Positions 10,620-21,460 of a stretch of 64,000 bases of DNA are shown piece after piece; position 1 is the first letter of the stretch, and every line of letters begins with the position of its first letter. Under the pieces are notes generated by a model. It ran no database searches. It was not told the origin of the DNA and worked only from the letters and a program-made list of their open reading frames with translations. This stretch comes from Hemicordylus capensis (lineage: Eukaryota; Chordata; Lepidosauria; Squamata; Cordylidae), in the NCBI RefSeq assembly GCF_027244095.1, contig NC_069660.1:283424863-283488862 (forward strand), given 5' to 3'. Made by a program: the position numbers and the translations under genes.

Positions 10620-12513
10620 CTAGCTTAACCCTCACAGAGCATCTGTGCGCTAGTACTTGATTGCTCCCCTCACCCTCTGCCACAGCTGCCTCACCTCAGA
10701 GATCTCTCCACCTCACCTGATCCATGCTCCTCCTCCTCCTCCTCCATCTCATTGCTCCAGCCCCCACAGCTACGGCATTGCCGGCACCGACTGGCCAAGC
10801 TGCAGCCCCCTAATCCCAGAGACCTCCCCACCCTCACCCCGCTCCTCCCCGCAGAAGCAGCAACAGCAGTTGACCTGGCCCTTCCTCACTGCCACTGCCA
10901 TGGCCACTTGTTCCCCTGAGGACGCTGCCCGGGGCCGTCTCTTGCCTCCCTCCCTCCCTCTGCCAATGACTTTGGTAGCCCCAAGCAGCAGCAGCAGCGT
11001 TGGTGGTTGACTGGGCCCTTCTTCACTGCCACCGCCATGGCCACTCATTCCCCTCAGGCTGCTGATAGCAGAGGCGTATCTAGGGAAAATAGCACCTAGG
11101 GCAAGCAGTGAAATTGCGCCCTCTGTCCAAACACCTCTCTTTCAGATAACTTTACCATAATATCAGCTGAAGAATACAAGTCTAGCTCATTAATCTTTTA
11201 ATATTTCAAAAACTATTTTGCAGGGGACGTAGCCAGACCAAAAAATGCTGGAAAACTACAATTTTCAGTATGCTGGGGCTCATGAAATACCCAAATACTA
11301 TGTGGAGGTGTACTTGGAAAACTAAACAGAAGTGCCTGGCTAATTCTCTACTATGCATTGTAGCATCACTATTACATAAGTCTTAAAAAATAAATGGAGA
11401 ATTTGACTTTTCCCAGATACTCTGAAAATAATTAAAGGATATGCAGAGTAAACTGTGTCACTGCTTGGAATATATTCTAGTATTTCAGAAAGACACTTAA
11501 AATGAGAAAAGGAGAGCAAGAAACTCCCAGTGGGCCTTAATACTAAGGATTTTACACTGATTCAAAGACAAACTCACCATTAATAGCCATATTATTAAGA
11601 CATCACATTTAACTCACTTATCACAAGAAGCAAAGTAAGAGCAAATGAATACAATCCTAGTTTATAAGCTTCAGCTTAGTATCCACAAGCCCTGATTCTC
11701 TGTACATAGTGCCAAACTGAATATGTGTACTGTGACTTATATATAAATAAATAAATAAATAAATAAATTACTTTTAGCCCCTTCGGGGGGCTTCCTAAAG
11801 GCTGGGAGGGTGGTCTGCAAAGGTTCCCCCTCCCCCTGCTGGCCTCTAGGGCCTCACAGGGACCATTTGAGCATGTGCGGTGGCCATTTTGGTTTTGGTG
11901 GCCATTTTTAAAAAATTTTAATTTTTAAAAAATGGCACCTTCCTTCAAGTGGCACCCGGGGCACGTGTCCTGCCTGTCCTACCCTAGATACGCCCCTGGC
12001 TGATAGGCCTGGTCCCATCCCTTGCCCTTCCTTCTTTCTCTCTTCTCCTCCCTTATTTCTCTCTTTCTCTTTCACTCCCCACCCTTCCTGAGTTAATAGA
12101 TCATCTTGTTTCCTCATCTTGTTCATCTTGTTTCCTCATCTAATTCACACAATGGCAGCCTCCTTCTCCTGAAGGGGCTCTTTCCTCCCTCATGACCCCT
12201 CTCTTCGCAGACCCCTCCCACTATCCTTTTATATGTATAGATTCTTCTCTCCTCTATAATCAAGCACATCTTCTGACCAGTAACAGTTTGCATTCCATCT
12301 GACCTTAACCATCACAGGCTCCTCCTCTCTATCTTTATATGGAATCCCTGCTGCCCAATCACATGGTGCTTCTGCTCACACAGGCTCCTCCCCCCTATAT
12401 GCATATGGAATCCCCACTACCCAATCACCATGGTGCTTCTATTCCCTCTGATTGGTAAAGCACTGTGTGGGTGGGGCTTGCTACGTACAGCTTTAGCCTT
12501 TCATATAGATAGA
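10620..12513 (-). mobile_element. Helitron copy A, with a hAT element inside
   Basis: On the minus strand it starts A|TCTATCTATATGAAAGG (12513) and ends with the hairpin CACAGA-TGC-TCTGTG followed by AGGGTTAAG and CTAG|T (10620). This fits the Helitron rules: insertion between A and T, 5' TC, and a 3' hairpin close to CTRR. The interior is CT-rich on the plus strand with about two copies of a 130-150 bp tandem unit. No Rep or helicase frame is present, so it is non-autonomous. It shares long homology with copy B (12000-12440 with 47800-48240). Confidence 0.8.
11069..11998. mobile_element. Non-autonomous hAT element, 930 bp (CAGAGGCGTATC family)
   Basis: Terminal repeats are CAGAGGCGTATCTAGGG and CCCTAGATACGCCCCTG. 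An exact 8-bp duplication GCTGATAG lies at 11061-11068 and 11999-12006. It contains an (AAAT)n tract near 11740-11768. It inserted into the tandem unit of Helitron copy A and is therefore younger than it. Confidence 0.92.
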
Positions 12514-12715
12514 TATTTTAATACCAGCTGTCTTCAAGTAGCTCAGACAGAGCAGCATTCCCAAGGCTTTGAAACTCAAGACCAGCACTTTGAATTGTGC
12601 TTGAGCTGCTAGCCATTGAAGCTGTTTAAGGACCTATCTGGGATTATGTAGACATGAGCCCTGGTACCTCTCTTTTTTGAAATTAAGGTATTGAGGCCCA
12701 CTTAAACATAGTGGC

Positions 12716-12826
12716 TGACATAATGCAGAAAATTACTCAAAGTAGTCTCACTCAAATTAAAAGGACAATTTAGGAATTGCCTAACTTGTCCTAATTTCAT
12801 TGGGACTACTTTGAGTAATTTTCCTC
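12716..12826. repeat. Miniature inverted-repeat element
   Basis: Arms 'aaaattactcaaagtagtc' and 'gactactttgagtaatttt' flank a short centre. A diverged copy lies at 44512-44590. Confidence 0.7.
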
Positions 12827-12829
12827 AAA

Positions 12830-13960
12830 ACGTCAAGCAATGAGGCAGATCATTGAAGCAGCAGAAGGGCATGCATTTGATACCGGTCTTGGCATAATAA
12901 CTCACTCAGCCCTATAGCCACATAATTATCAACACCCATATTGGGTGATACTATTTGTTTTTGTTTTGTATAGAATGCATCTGTGACCTTTTCTTCACAA
13001 AGCAGCTGTGCGGGCTGAACTTCAGTCAACTTTGAAATCCTTTCTGACACATTGCCAAGAGACTTCAGTTTCTTGGCTTCTGCACAACATGAAAACTGTT
13101 TGCTGAAGAAAACTTTGCAAGGTAATTATAAACGCTTTATGAGATCTCTCTGAAAACTCCTGTTTTCTTCCTCATTCAGCCTGGAATTCAGAAACTCCTC
13201 TCTCTGACATTTTCATCTGAAAGCAGAACAATTTTAAGGGAATCCTCTTCATCACAGAATCACAAGATAAGGCAGAGAGTCCCCCTTGGCCGACTGGGTC
13301 AGTCTCTAACCTATTTTGTTCCTGAAATCAAGGCCCACAGTCTGCAGAGCGAAATCTCCTTTCTCCCCTAGTCAACTAGGTATCATAGCAAAATGATCTT
13401 GCTGAAATTAATGAGATTTGCAGTGGGATCATAAGTGAAATTCTGTTCTCAGCTACACTAATGTAAACTAAAACTAATTCCATGGGATTATTTTGGATCT
13501 GAGTGCTTAGCATTGTTTCTTTCACACATACATCCAGCACGGTTGTAACTCCACATGTTTTGGGTGAAGACGCAGCTTCTGTAACATCAGCACAACTCTG
13601 TTATTTCTTAAGACTGTGCTGATGAAATACAAGCAAGTGAGGAAGGCAATATAATCTCTGCCCCAGTGGCATAGCAACTGTATTTACCATGCTGTTTTTT
13701 AATAGTCACTTGAGGGGATTGTTTAAAACACGCTCTAATGCAGGGAATGTATTCTCGTCTCATCCTGCATGGGGATTTATGTACGTAACTCCCTGCACAT
13801 CTGGATTATAACTGACCTCATAGTCCCCACAGTCACCCTCCACAGCAAGGCACTAATGCCTCTAGAGTTCCCCTCCCTGAAAAGCACCATGCGCGTACCA
13901 CAGAAAGAATTCACAGAAATGGGGAATGGAGCAAATCCATCCCAGTGACTGTGTCCTTTT
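12830..13960. other. No gene or repeat recognised
   Basis: Apparently unique sequence with only short frames and no convincing splice-bounded coding segment. Confidence 0.5.
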
Positions 13961-13964
13961 TTTT

Positions 13965-14090
13965 GTTTTTAGATTATGAGCCCCTTTGGGATGAGAATCA
14001 TTAGTTCATTTCATTTGCTGAGCAGACAGCTTTGAGAACTTTTGTGGTGGTGGTGGAAAAGCAGTATATATAATTGTAAATAATAATAGT
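13965..14090 (+). repeat. Fragment of the dispersed L2-tail SINE-like repeat
   Basis: It contains 'tttttagattatgagcccc' and 'tttgagaacttttg...gtatata', the two landmarks of the repeat described at 42910-43215. Confidence 0.55.
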
Positions 14091-14504
14091 GATGCATCTA
14101 GGTAATTTTGGACCCTGGATCTAATGAGTCCCCCCCCCCACCCCACCCCCTGGCTGGGAAAATAAGCTTCCTTTCTGTATATATACATATGCAAGCCCCA
14201 ATGGATTCACAGGCTTCTTGACCACTCAGAAACTAACTGGGACACAACATGTGTCCCGTGCTTCACAGTTCAAACACAAATCCAACTTAAGCTGGACATA
14301 TAGTGCATTAGTGTGTGGGGGGTGTTAAAACAACAACACATGCCCCCTTGTTTCACAGTTCTCATGCAGACCTTTTGGATCACAAGTGAATTTGTTAAAA
14401 AACAATAATTGTTATTTTATTCAGATGTAAGAGTTCCACTTTCACTAGATGTGAAGTAAAAATCATTTGTGTAAAAATCAGATGTGAAGGGGGGGAAAGT
14501 CATT

Positions 14505-16940
14505 AAAAATCACAGGACTGACCAATTTCCTTGAAATAAAAATACACGGAGCCCTGCCATCTTGGACTACATGTGTGCCTGATTTCAGAACTCTCAGTCC
14601 AGCCATTCTGGAAATGCAAAGGGGAGCATGTTGCACTTTTTAAAATGAAGGCAAAGGGAAGATCCCTTCACATGGGAGTGGAAAGGTGGTCCGGGGGTAG
14701 GGGCCTTCAGTTCCAGACGTTTTTGTAATTTTCAATCATGAAACAAACTACTTATAGGACTTTTTAAAAAAGTTTTAAAAAAAATCATTAAAAATTAACA
14801 GATTAATTAACAATCCCCTTCATGATCAATACACAGTGTCCTGTTAACCTGTCCTACATCTGAGCTCCATTTCAGAACTCTAGGCTAAGCCATTCCAGAA
14901 ATATAAAAGGGGTGAAAAGGGGGGTGGTTTACTCTTTTTTATGAAGGCAATCGGCAAATTCCTCCACATGGGGATTGAGCTGATGGTCCAAGATGGGGCT
15001 TCAGTTCCAGAAGTTTTTGTAATTTTCTCCATTAAACAAGCCACTTAAAGGACATTTTTGAAGTTTTATTTTTTTAAAAATCAACTAATCATTTGCTAAT
15101 AGAGAAATATGTTGAGGGCAGAAAGGCGCCGTTATATGTCGCCTTTATAGACTTTAAGAGTGCCTTTGACTCAATATCCAGGGATGCTCTGTGGGAGAAA
15201 TGTGCAAACTCTTCTATTGACAAGAGATTGCTAGCTCTAATATATAAACTCTACGAGAACACGAGTCTGAGAGTAAAATGTGACCATAATGGCCAATTAA
15301 TTATCCAGAGAGATCCCTGTAGGAAGGGGGGGTCCGGCAGGGATGCATACTAGCCCCAGCTCTTTTCCATTTCTATGTAAACAGTCTAATCACCCACCTA
15401 CGGCAAGTTGAAACTCACGCGCCAAAGATAGGGGACAGGTGTTTACCTATCCTCATGTATGCAGATGACACAGCTTTATTGTCACAGACCAGAGTTGGTC
15501 TAAAAAGAGCATTAGAATGCTTGAGTCTGCTCTGCAATGAGGAATTTTTGGAAATTAACTACACCAAAACTAAAATCGTGAGATTTGCAAAGAAGCAACG
15601 GGTTTTTAGATGGTCCATTGGTGGTGCTAGAGTAGAGCAGGTGAAGTCTTACAGATACCTGGGGGTGTGTGTGTTTCAGTTTAATGGCGGTACTTCTATG
15701 CACACCAGTGCCGCTAAATTGAGTGCCACTCGATCTTCCATGGCAATTAGGAAATTTTTCTGGGCACAAGGTGGTGGCTACATTCCGGCAGCAAATAAAG
15801 CCTTTCAGGCTAAAGTGATACCTCAGCTGCTATATGGGATTCAGGTTAGACCGCCAAAAGACTTACAAGCTTTAGAAAAAGTCCAATCGGCCTTCTGAGA
15901 TCACTGTTGGGGGTACCAAAATGCGTCCTGAACTCCTTAATACGGCTGGAGACTGGGCTATGGAAATTGGAGACCAGGGCCTGGCTTCTTATTATCCTGT
16001 ATTGGATCAAGACTTATTTTTACCCGGTAGGACTTATACCTCATCTCCATGCTGATACCCCACAACCCCGTTGGTGTATGATGGTTGAGGAAAGACTCCG
16101 GAAGATGGGCTTCTGCCCAGCACAATTGTTAGAACAGGGCGAGTCAACGGCAAGATGCCTAGTTAAACAAAGGCTTAGGGACATAAATTTCCAGGAGGAA
16201 AGGGCCTCTATAAATAGGCCTCTACAATTCCTAAGCACCAAGAAAGATTGGGTCATAGCCTCTTATTTCTAAACAATCTATTCACCAAAGCTTCGCTGGG
16301 CGTTTACAAGAGCTTGCTTGAATGCTCTACCCTCAGCGATGTTAGCAGGGAAATTTGAGAGAAAACCCTATGAGGAGAGACTATGCCCCTGCGGATCTGC
16401 TCCCGAAACATTGATGCATTCACTGTTACATTGTCCATTTTATACTGATGAAAGAGATTTATTTTTATCTCAGTACCTGAAAGATCTCAAAAGCCACTCA
16501 GTGGAGACGATTCTTACATGTTTATTAGAAGATAGGGACCCAATAATATCCATGGCGGTTGCTAAATTCTGTTACACATTGACCAAACGAAGAGAAACTA
16601 GAGCACAGCAATCGGTTACTGTCAAAGGTTCCTGATTTTATGTATTTGACAACATTTTAGATTTTGTTTCCGTTTTTGTTTTCTTTCTTTACTGTATATA
16701 TTCTGTGTCTATTGATGTTTGATCTAAGATCGTAAACAAACAACTAACTAACATTTGCTTAATCATCTGCTTAAAAATCAGGGTCTAGATAACCTGTCCT
16801 ATATCTGTACCAAATTCTTCAGAACCCTGGGACAAGCCATTCCAGACAAATAAAAGGGATCCTCTTTTCCCTTGGAGAAAATAATGGGGCCATCTGGGGA
16901 GTGAGCATATGGACTTGGGCACCCAAGTCCATGCCTAATG
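14505..16940. repeat. Degenerate tandem repeat of about 285 bp, about 2.6 units, split by a LINE
   Basis: Units run roughly 14505-14795, 14796-15100 and 16764-16940. All share 'cagaactct.....agccattc', a poly-pyrimidine/A-rich block and 'cttcagttccaga.gttttt'. The LINE at 15101-16751 separates the second and third units. Confidence 0.65.
15101..16751 (+). mobile_element. 5'-truncated non-LTR retrotransposon (Vingi-like or R4-like)
   Basis: The RT starts within its palm: AFIDFKSAFDSI, then RQGCILAPALF, MYADDTALL and YRYLGV in order. One frame shift near 15330 separates the first two blocks, and two more breaks occur near 15898 and 16270. A C-X1-C-X8-H-X4-C motif (CPCGSAPETLMHSLLHC) lies near the C-terminus at 16383-16433. 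No RNase H or clear restriction-like nuclease follows. Flanks 'catttgctaat' (15090) and 'catttgcttaat' (16752) look like a target duplication. The clade is uncertain. Confidence 0.8.
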
Positions 16941-16954
16941 GCACCCCTGAATAA

Positions 16955-16985
16955 CAAACAAACAAACAAACAAACAAACAAACAA
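16955..16985. repeat. (AAAC)n microsatellite
   Basis: About eight tandem copies of a tetranucleotide. Confidence 0.9.
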
Positions 16986-17045
16986 TGGACTAATGGCTGA
17001 CATGATGTGCAGCGTCATGGAGGTATAACACTGCACTGCAGAGCT

Positions 17046-17162
17046 TTTGCAGACTTCAAAATGAGAGTTGGGGCTGCTCAGAAGGGGCAATTCCTGAGCC
17101 TTTCTGGAAGGGTGGTATAAAAATTGAACTAATAATAATAATAATAATAATAAATTAATTAA
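17046..17162 (+). repeat. L2-tail-type repeat fragment with (AAT)n
   Basis: A 'ctggaagggtggtataaaaa' 3' signature is followed by (TAA)n and (ATTA)n. Confidence 0.55.
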
Positions 17163-17542
17163 TTAATTAATAATTGTGCAATTAGTGCTTCTGCAAGTTT
17201 CCCCATTTGGGATGTTGGGTAAATTTGGCAAGTGCACAACCACCCCTTCTGAGCACGGAGTGCCTCAGCAACACAGTGACCATGGGATGCCTTGTCCACG
17301 GCTGCAGAGGGAGAAGTAGGAAGTGTTTTCTTCTCCAGAACGGAAGACATCTCTGTGTGGTAGCTGGTGTCTCCCCCCATTCCCTGTCTGCAGCCACTGA
17401 TGCAGGATCCCACACTGGGGCTGGAGGGTTCCTCAAGCCTTCTGCAGCTGTAGAAAGGAAGGTGAGAAGGGGGGAACTGCTTCTGCTAACTCTTTGTTAT
17501 GCATGTGCCTCTGTGGATGCTTCCCAATGTAGATGCAATGTG
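17163..17542. other. Unclassified GC-rich segment
   Basis: Overlapping frames on both strands and no recognised motif. Probably an old repeat. No gene is supported. Confidence 0.35.
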
Positions 17543-18819
17543 TGTGTGTGGATCAAGGTGATCCAGTTGACATAGTAAACCTGGGCTTCCAAAAAGCTTT
17601 TGACAAAGTTCCTCATCAAAGACTCCTGAGGAAATTTAGCAGTCATGCGATAAGGAGACAAGTACATGTGTGGATTGCTAACTGGTTGAAAGACAGGAAA
17701 CAGAGGGTAGGTGAAAATGGAGAGTTTTCACAATGGAGGGAAGTAAGAAGTGGGGTCCCCCAGGGATCTGTCCTGGGACCAGTGCTTTTTAATTTATTCA
17801 TAAATGATCTAGAAGCAGGGGTAAGCAGCGAAGTGGCCAAATCTGCAGGTGATACCAAACGCTTTTGGCTAGTGAAATCCAAAACAGATTGTGAGGAGCT
17901 CCAAAAGGAGCTCTCCAAACTGGGTGAGTGGGTGACAAAATGGCAAATGCAGTTCAATGTTGGCAAGTGTAAAGTGATGCACATTGGGACGAAAAACCCC
18001 AACTTCAAGTATATGCTGATGGGATCTGAGGTGTTGGTGACTGACCAGGAGAGGGATCTTGGGGTCGTGGTGGACAGCTCGGTGAAAGTGTCGATTCAAT
18101 GTGCGGCAGCTGTGAAAAAGGCCAATTCCATGCTAGGGATCATTAGGAAGGGGACTGAAAATAAAACTGCTAATATTATAATGACCTTATACAAAACTAT
18201 GGTGCAACCATACTCTGAGTACTGCGTACAATTCTGGTCACCACATCTAAAACAGGACATTGTAGAACTGGAAAATGTGCAGAAGAGGGCAACCAAGATG
18301 ATCAGGGGCCTAGAGCACCTTTCTTATGAGGCAAGGATACAACACCTGGGGCTTTTTAGTTTAGAAAAAAGATGACTGCAGGGAGACATGATAGAGGTCT
18401 ATAAAATCATACATGGTGTGGAGAAAGTGGACAGAGAGAAATTCTTCTCTCTCTCCCATAACACTAGAACCAGGGGTCATCCCATGAAATTGATTGCTGG
18501 GAAATCTAGGACCAACAGACGGAAGTACTTTTTTACACAACGCATAATCCACTTGTGGAATTCTCTGCCACAAGATGTGGTGACAGCCAACAACCTGGAT
18601 GCCTTTAAGAAGGGTTTGGATAACTTCATGGAGGAGAGGTCTATCAGCGGCTACTAGTCGGAAGGCTGGGGGCCACCTCCAGCTTCAAAGGCAGGATGCC
18701 TCTGAGTACCAGTTGCAGGGGAGTAACAGCAGGAGGGAGGGCATGCCCTCAACTCCTGCCTGTGGCTTCCAGTGGCATCTGGTGGGCCAAGGTACGAAAC
18801 AGGATGCTGGACTAGATGG
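17543..18819 (+). mobile_element. CR1-clade LINE fragment, copy 1
   Basis: A single long frame encodes most of the RT: FQKAFDKVPHQRLLRK, GVPQGSVLGPVLFNLFINDL, a degenerate YADDT (SAGDTKRF in place of FADDT), GKCKVMHIGTKNP and the CR1-type C-terminus (KRATKMIRGLEHLSYEARI). A stop then follows, and the frame resumes as MIEVYKIIHGV... It is 5' truncated and lacks the last ~45 bp seen in copy 2. It is very similar to 53188-54430. Confidence 0.93.
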
Positions 18820-19800
18820 GGCTTTGATTCATTATTTTACTTTAATGAACAACCATTTCTCAAAAACAAATCTCACTTTCTAACAGGCTTGCTCATCTCC
18901 TTCCTTATGTTTATCCAGACCCTGCTAAATCTATATGCAAGAGGCCAGCAAGCTGTAGGCCTGTGTTTATATAGTGCCCAATAAGGTTTCCTACACAAAC
19001 ATCATGGCTTCATTTTTTCTTTTATTGTAGTAATTTAGAACAGCCTCCTTCTGAGGTGAAAATTGGTTTCTATTTTGTGCTGTCTTTCCTGATCTTGTGT
19101 TCTTGTACTCTTTTCTGTTTGTTCTTTTCTGATCTGCTGTAGAAAAACATGTAGTTTTGTTTTTTAAAAAAGCTTGAAAGAAAATGAACACTAATCAAAA
19201 CTATAAGGAAGTCTCTGAAGATTAATCTTCTAAATATGCTCCTATATTGTGTGTTCATGTGGAGCAGAGACCCAACCCGACCCAACCCTCCCACATCTGA
19301 AAACTGATGTTACTAAACACTGAGAACAAAATGCAACCACTAAACATTTGTTATTCTTATGAGTTGCAACAGGAATGACTTCGTTCATTCATAACATTTT
19401 AGGCAAATGTATCAATCAATACAATTATTTTCAAGGTGATTGATGAGTTCCAACAATAAAACATCAACAATAAACAACAATAAAACAATGAAACAGCCCT
19501 GCTTGAACCTTAAAAGCACAATAAAAGCAGAAAGAATGTAAAAAGATTTAAAAGGCGGGGGGGAACCTTGCAGCCATTGAAAGAAGCCACTAAAACAAGC
19601 AAACAGATTAAAACATCACAAAATCCTGATTAAAATGTGTCGGCCAATAACACCATTTTAAAATTATTGTTTTCCTGTATTTTTAAAAAGTTATACATAT
19701 ACATATTTTCCATCCTACCTTGATTATGTTGCATTATTGTGTAATGCTGAAATCGTTAGTAAAATGTCACCACTTTTTAACCTGTGAGGGGCAAGTGGCA
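18820..19800. other. No gene recognised
   Basis: AT-rich. The segment 19430-19700 (many 'aataaaac' runs) resembles a LINE 3' UTR in reverse orientation but cannot be assigned. Confidence 0.4.
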
Positions 19801-20050
19801 GTCTCAGCAGCTGTGCCAGCTGGTAAGCACTTCAAATTACTTTTCTCACCGCTCCCCGGCCACCCTTTAGTAGATCCCCCCACCCCTTACTTGAGATTCC
19901 TCTTTACAGGTATAAATGCTTGAACTGTCGAACCAGTTCAATCAAATGAGCCAGACCAGCCAGTTCAACCAAACCGGTTTGGTGGCATGCGGTTCGGCTC
20001 GAATTTGATTTGAACCGAACTGCCGGTTTTGGTTTGTGCACATCGCCAGT
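19800..20050. mobile_element. Partial hAT element (TAGGGATGTGC family)
   Basis: Its end 'ggtttgtgcacatcgcca' and the 'gaaccgaact..cggttt' body match the right end of the family. The left end is not identified. Confidence 0.5.
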
Positions 20051-20064
20051 GGTGAGCTCTGTAT

Positions 20065-20418
20065 TAGGGATGTGCACAACCCGGTTAGGAGGCCCTTTTA
20101 AGGGGCCTCCAAACTGGTTTGAAAGACTGGCAGTTTGGCCGGTTTGAAGGTGTGTGTGTGGGATACCTTTAAGGGCGGGGGAGGGTGCTCTTACTCCTCC
20201 TGCTGCCCCTCCATGCGCACTGGGTACTTCTGGTCACTTCCAGTCTGATGAGGCAATGGGGCGGCAGGGAGGTACGCTGCCGCCGTCCTGCCGGACCCTT
20301 TTAAAGTGCAGCACCAGCGGGGGAAACAGCGGGAGGGGTAAGAGCCCCCTCCCCCACCCTTAAAGATATCCCCCCTCCACCCTTGAGAGGCCCCCTGCTG
20401 GTTCTGTGCACATTCCTA
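20065..20418. mobile_element. Non-autonomous hAT element, 354 bp (TAGGGATGTGC family)
   Basis: Ends are TAGGGATGTGCAC and GTGCACATTCCTA. An exact 8-bp duplication CTCTGTAT lies at 20057-20064 and 20419-20426. The interior halves are self-complementary GC-rich sequence. Confidence 0.93.
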
Positions 20419-20426
20419 CTCTGTAT

Positions 20427-21273
20427 TTCTTTTAAGCATTGTAGAAGGAAGACTTTTGCCAAACACATCCAACCTACATCAGTGTAAGTCTGCCCTCTAC
20501 AGTCTTGAACAGGAATACTATTTTTTTACTTTGAAAATATTGATGTATTGACACCCTCCTTGTTGCAATTTAGGAATATAAAACTCTTCACTTCCTAATA
20601 ATTTCAAGTAGCAGACTACTATATAAAAGTTAGGACAAAGCCCAGTGAAGATACACTATGTTTGCTTATTACCCTTATCTATGCCTGTTCCTCCAAAGAG
20701 CTCAGAGCTCCCTGGGTGGGAGATTGACTTCAATCCTCTAGGGATCACAGGCAAACTCCCACCCAGGCAGCTTAGAGGACCAGACCTGCTCAAGGTATGT
20801 CACATACAAATGGTCTCAGTGAGTGGCATCTGGACCACAGGTCTCAGGTTTTTCTATTGCACTGAGTAGCAACTGTCAGTTACCCCCCTCTTCCCTCAGT
20901 AGCTATCTGTACCTCCTGAAACAGACTTATAGCCAGGGGATGGGTGCTAGGGTACTCCCCACATTTTTCCTCTGCTCTCCCCCAATTTTTGCACATAAGT
21001 GTCCCAGGCTGGAAGTTGTCTGCCCCCCACCCCTTGAACTTTTAGGCTGGCTAAATCTAACTCCCTGATGAACTTTCGGAGACATGCTTTCAGGGAGCCA
21101 CTTCAGCTGCAGAGGGAAGAAAGGGGAATTGCCAAAAATCAGCCCTTCCCTGCTCACTCAATGGAAAAATCTGGTGTGTCTGAGAAAGGTTAGTCTAGAT
21201 GGCAAACATTATATAGCAGATCAATGTCAGCTGAGATAGCCACAACAACAAAACAAAAAGCCACCACGGAAAA
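20427..21273. other. No gene recognised
   Basis: Unassigned sequence downstream of CFAP418 with short frames only. Confidence 0.5.
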
Positions 21274-21460
21274 GAAGATTTATTCCAATGCATTTTGACT
21301 GATATTGTTTTCAAGGAATATTTTCAATGAACTCCCTGGAAAAGGTACTTTCTTGCAAGAATCCTAGTCAGACTCTAGCAAGAACATACCTCTTCCAGGT
21401 AGTTCAGTATATATATTCCTTGAAAACAATATCAAACAAAAGGCATTGGAATAAATCTTC
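21274..21460. repeat. 187-bp near-perfect palindrome (foldback / MITE-like)
   Basis: The outer arms 21274-21319 and 21415-21460 are reverse complements at about 43 of 46 positions. Pairing continues inward: 21328-21355 pairs with 21378-21405 with few mismatches, leaving a centre of roughly 20 nt. No clear target duplication is seen. Each outer arm contains an AATAAA reading away from the centre, on opposite strands. Confidence 0.85.

Noticed and set aside
17533-18375. 280-codon frame as a host gene
   Set aside because: It is CR1 reverse transcriptase, 5' truncated and repeated at 53188-54000.
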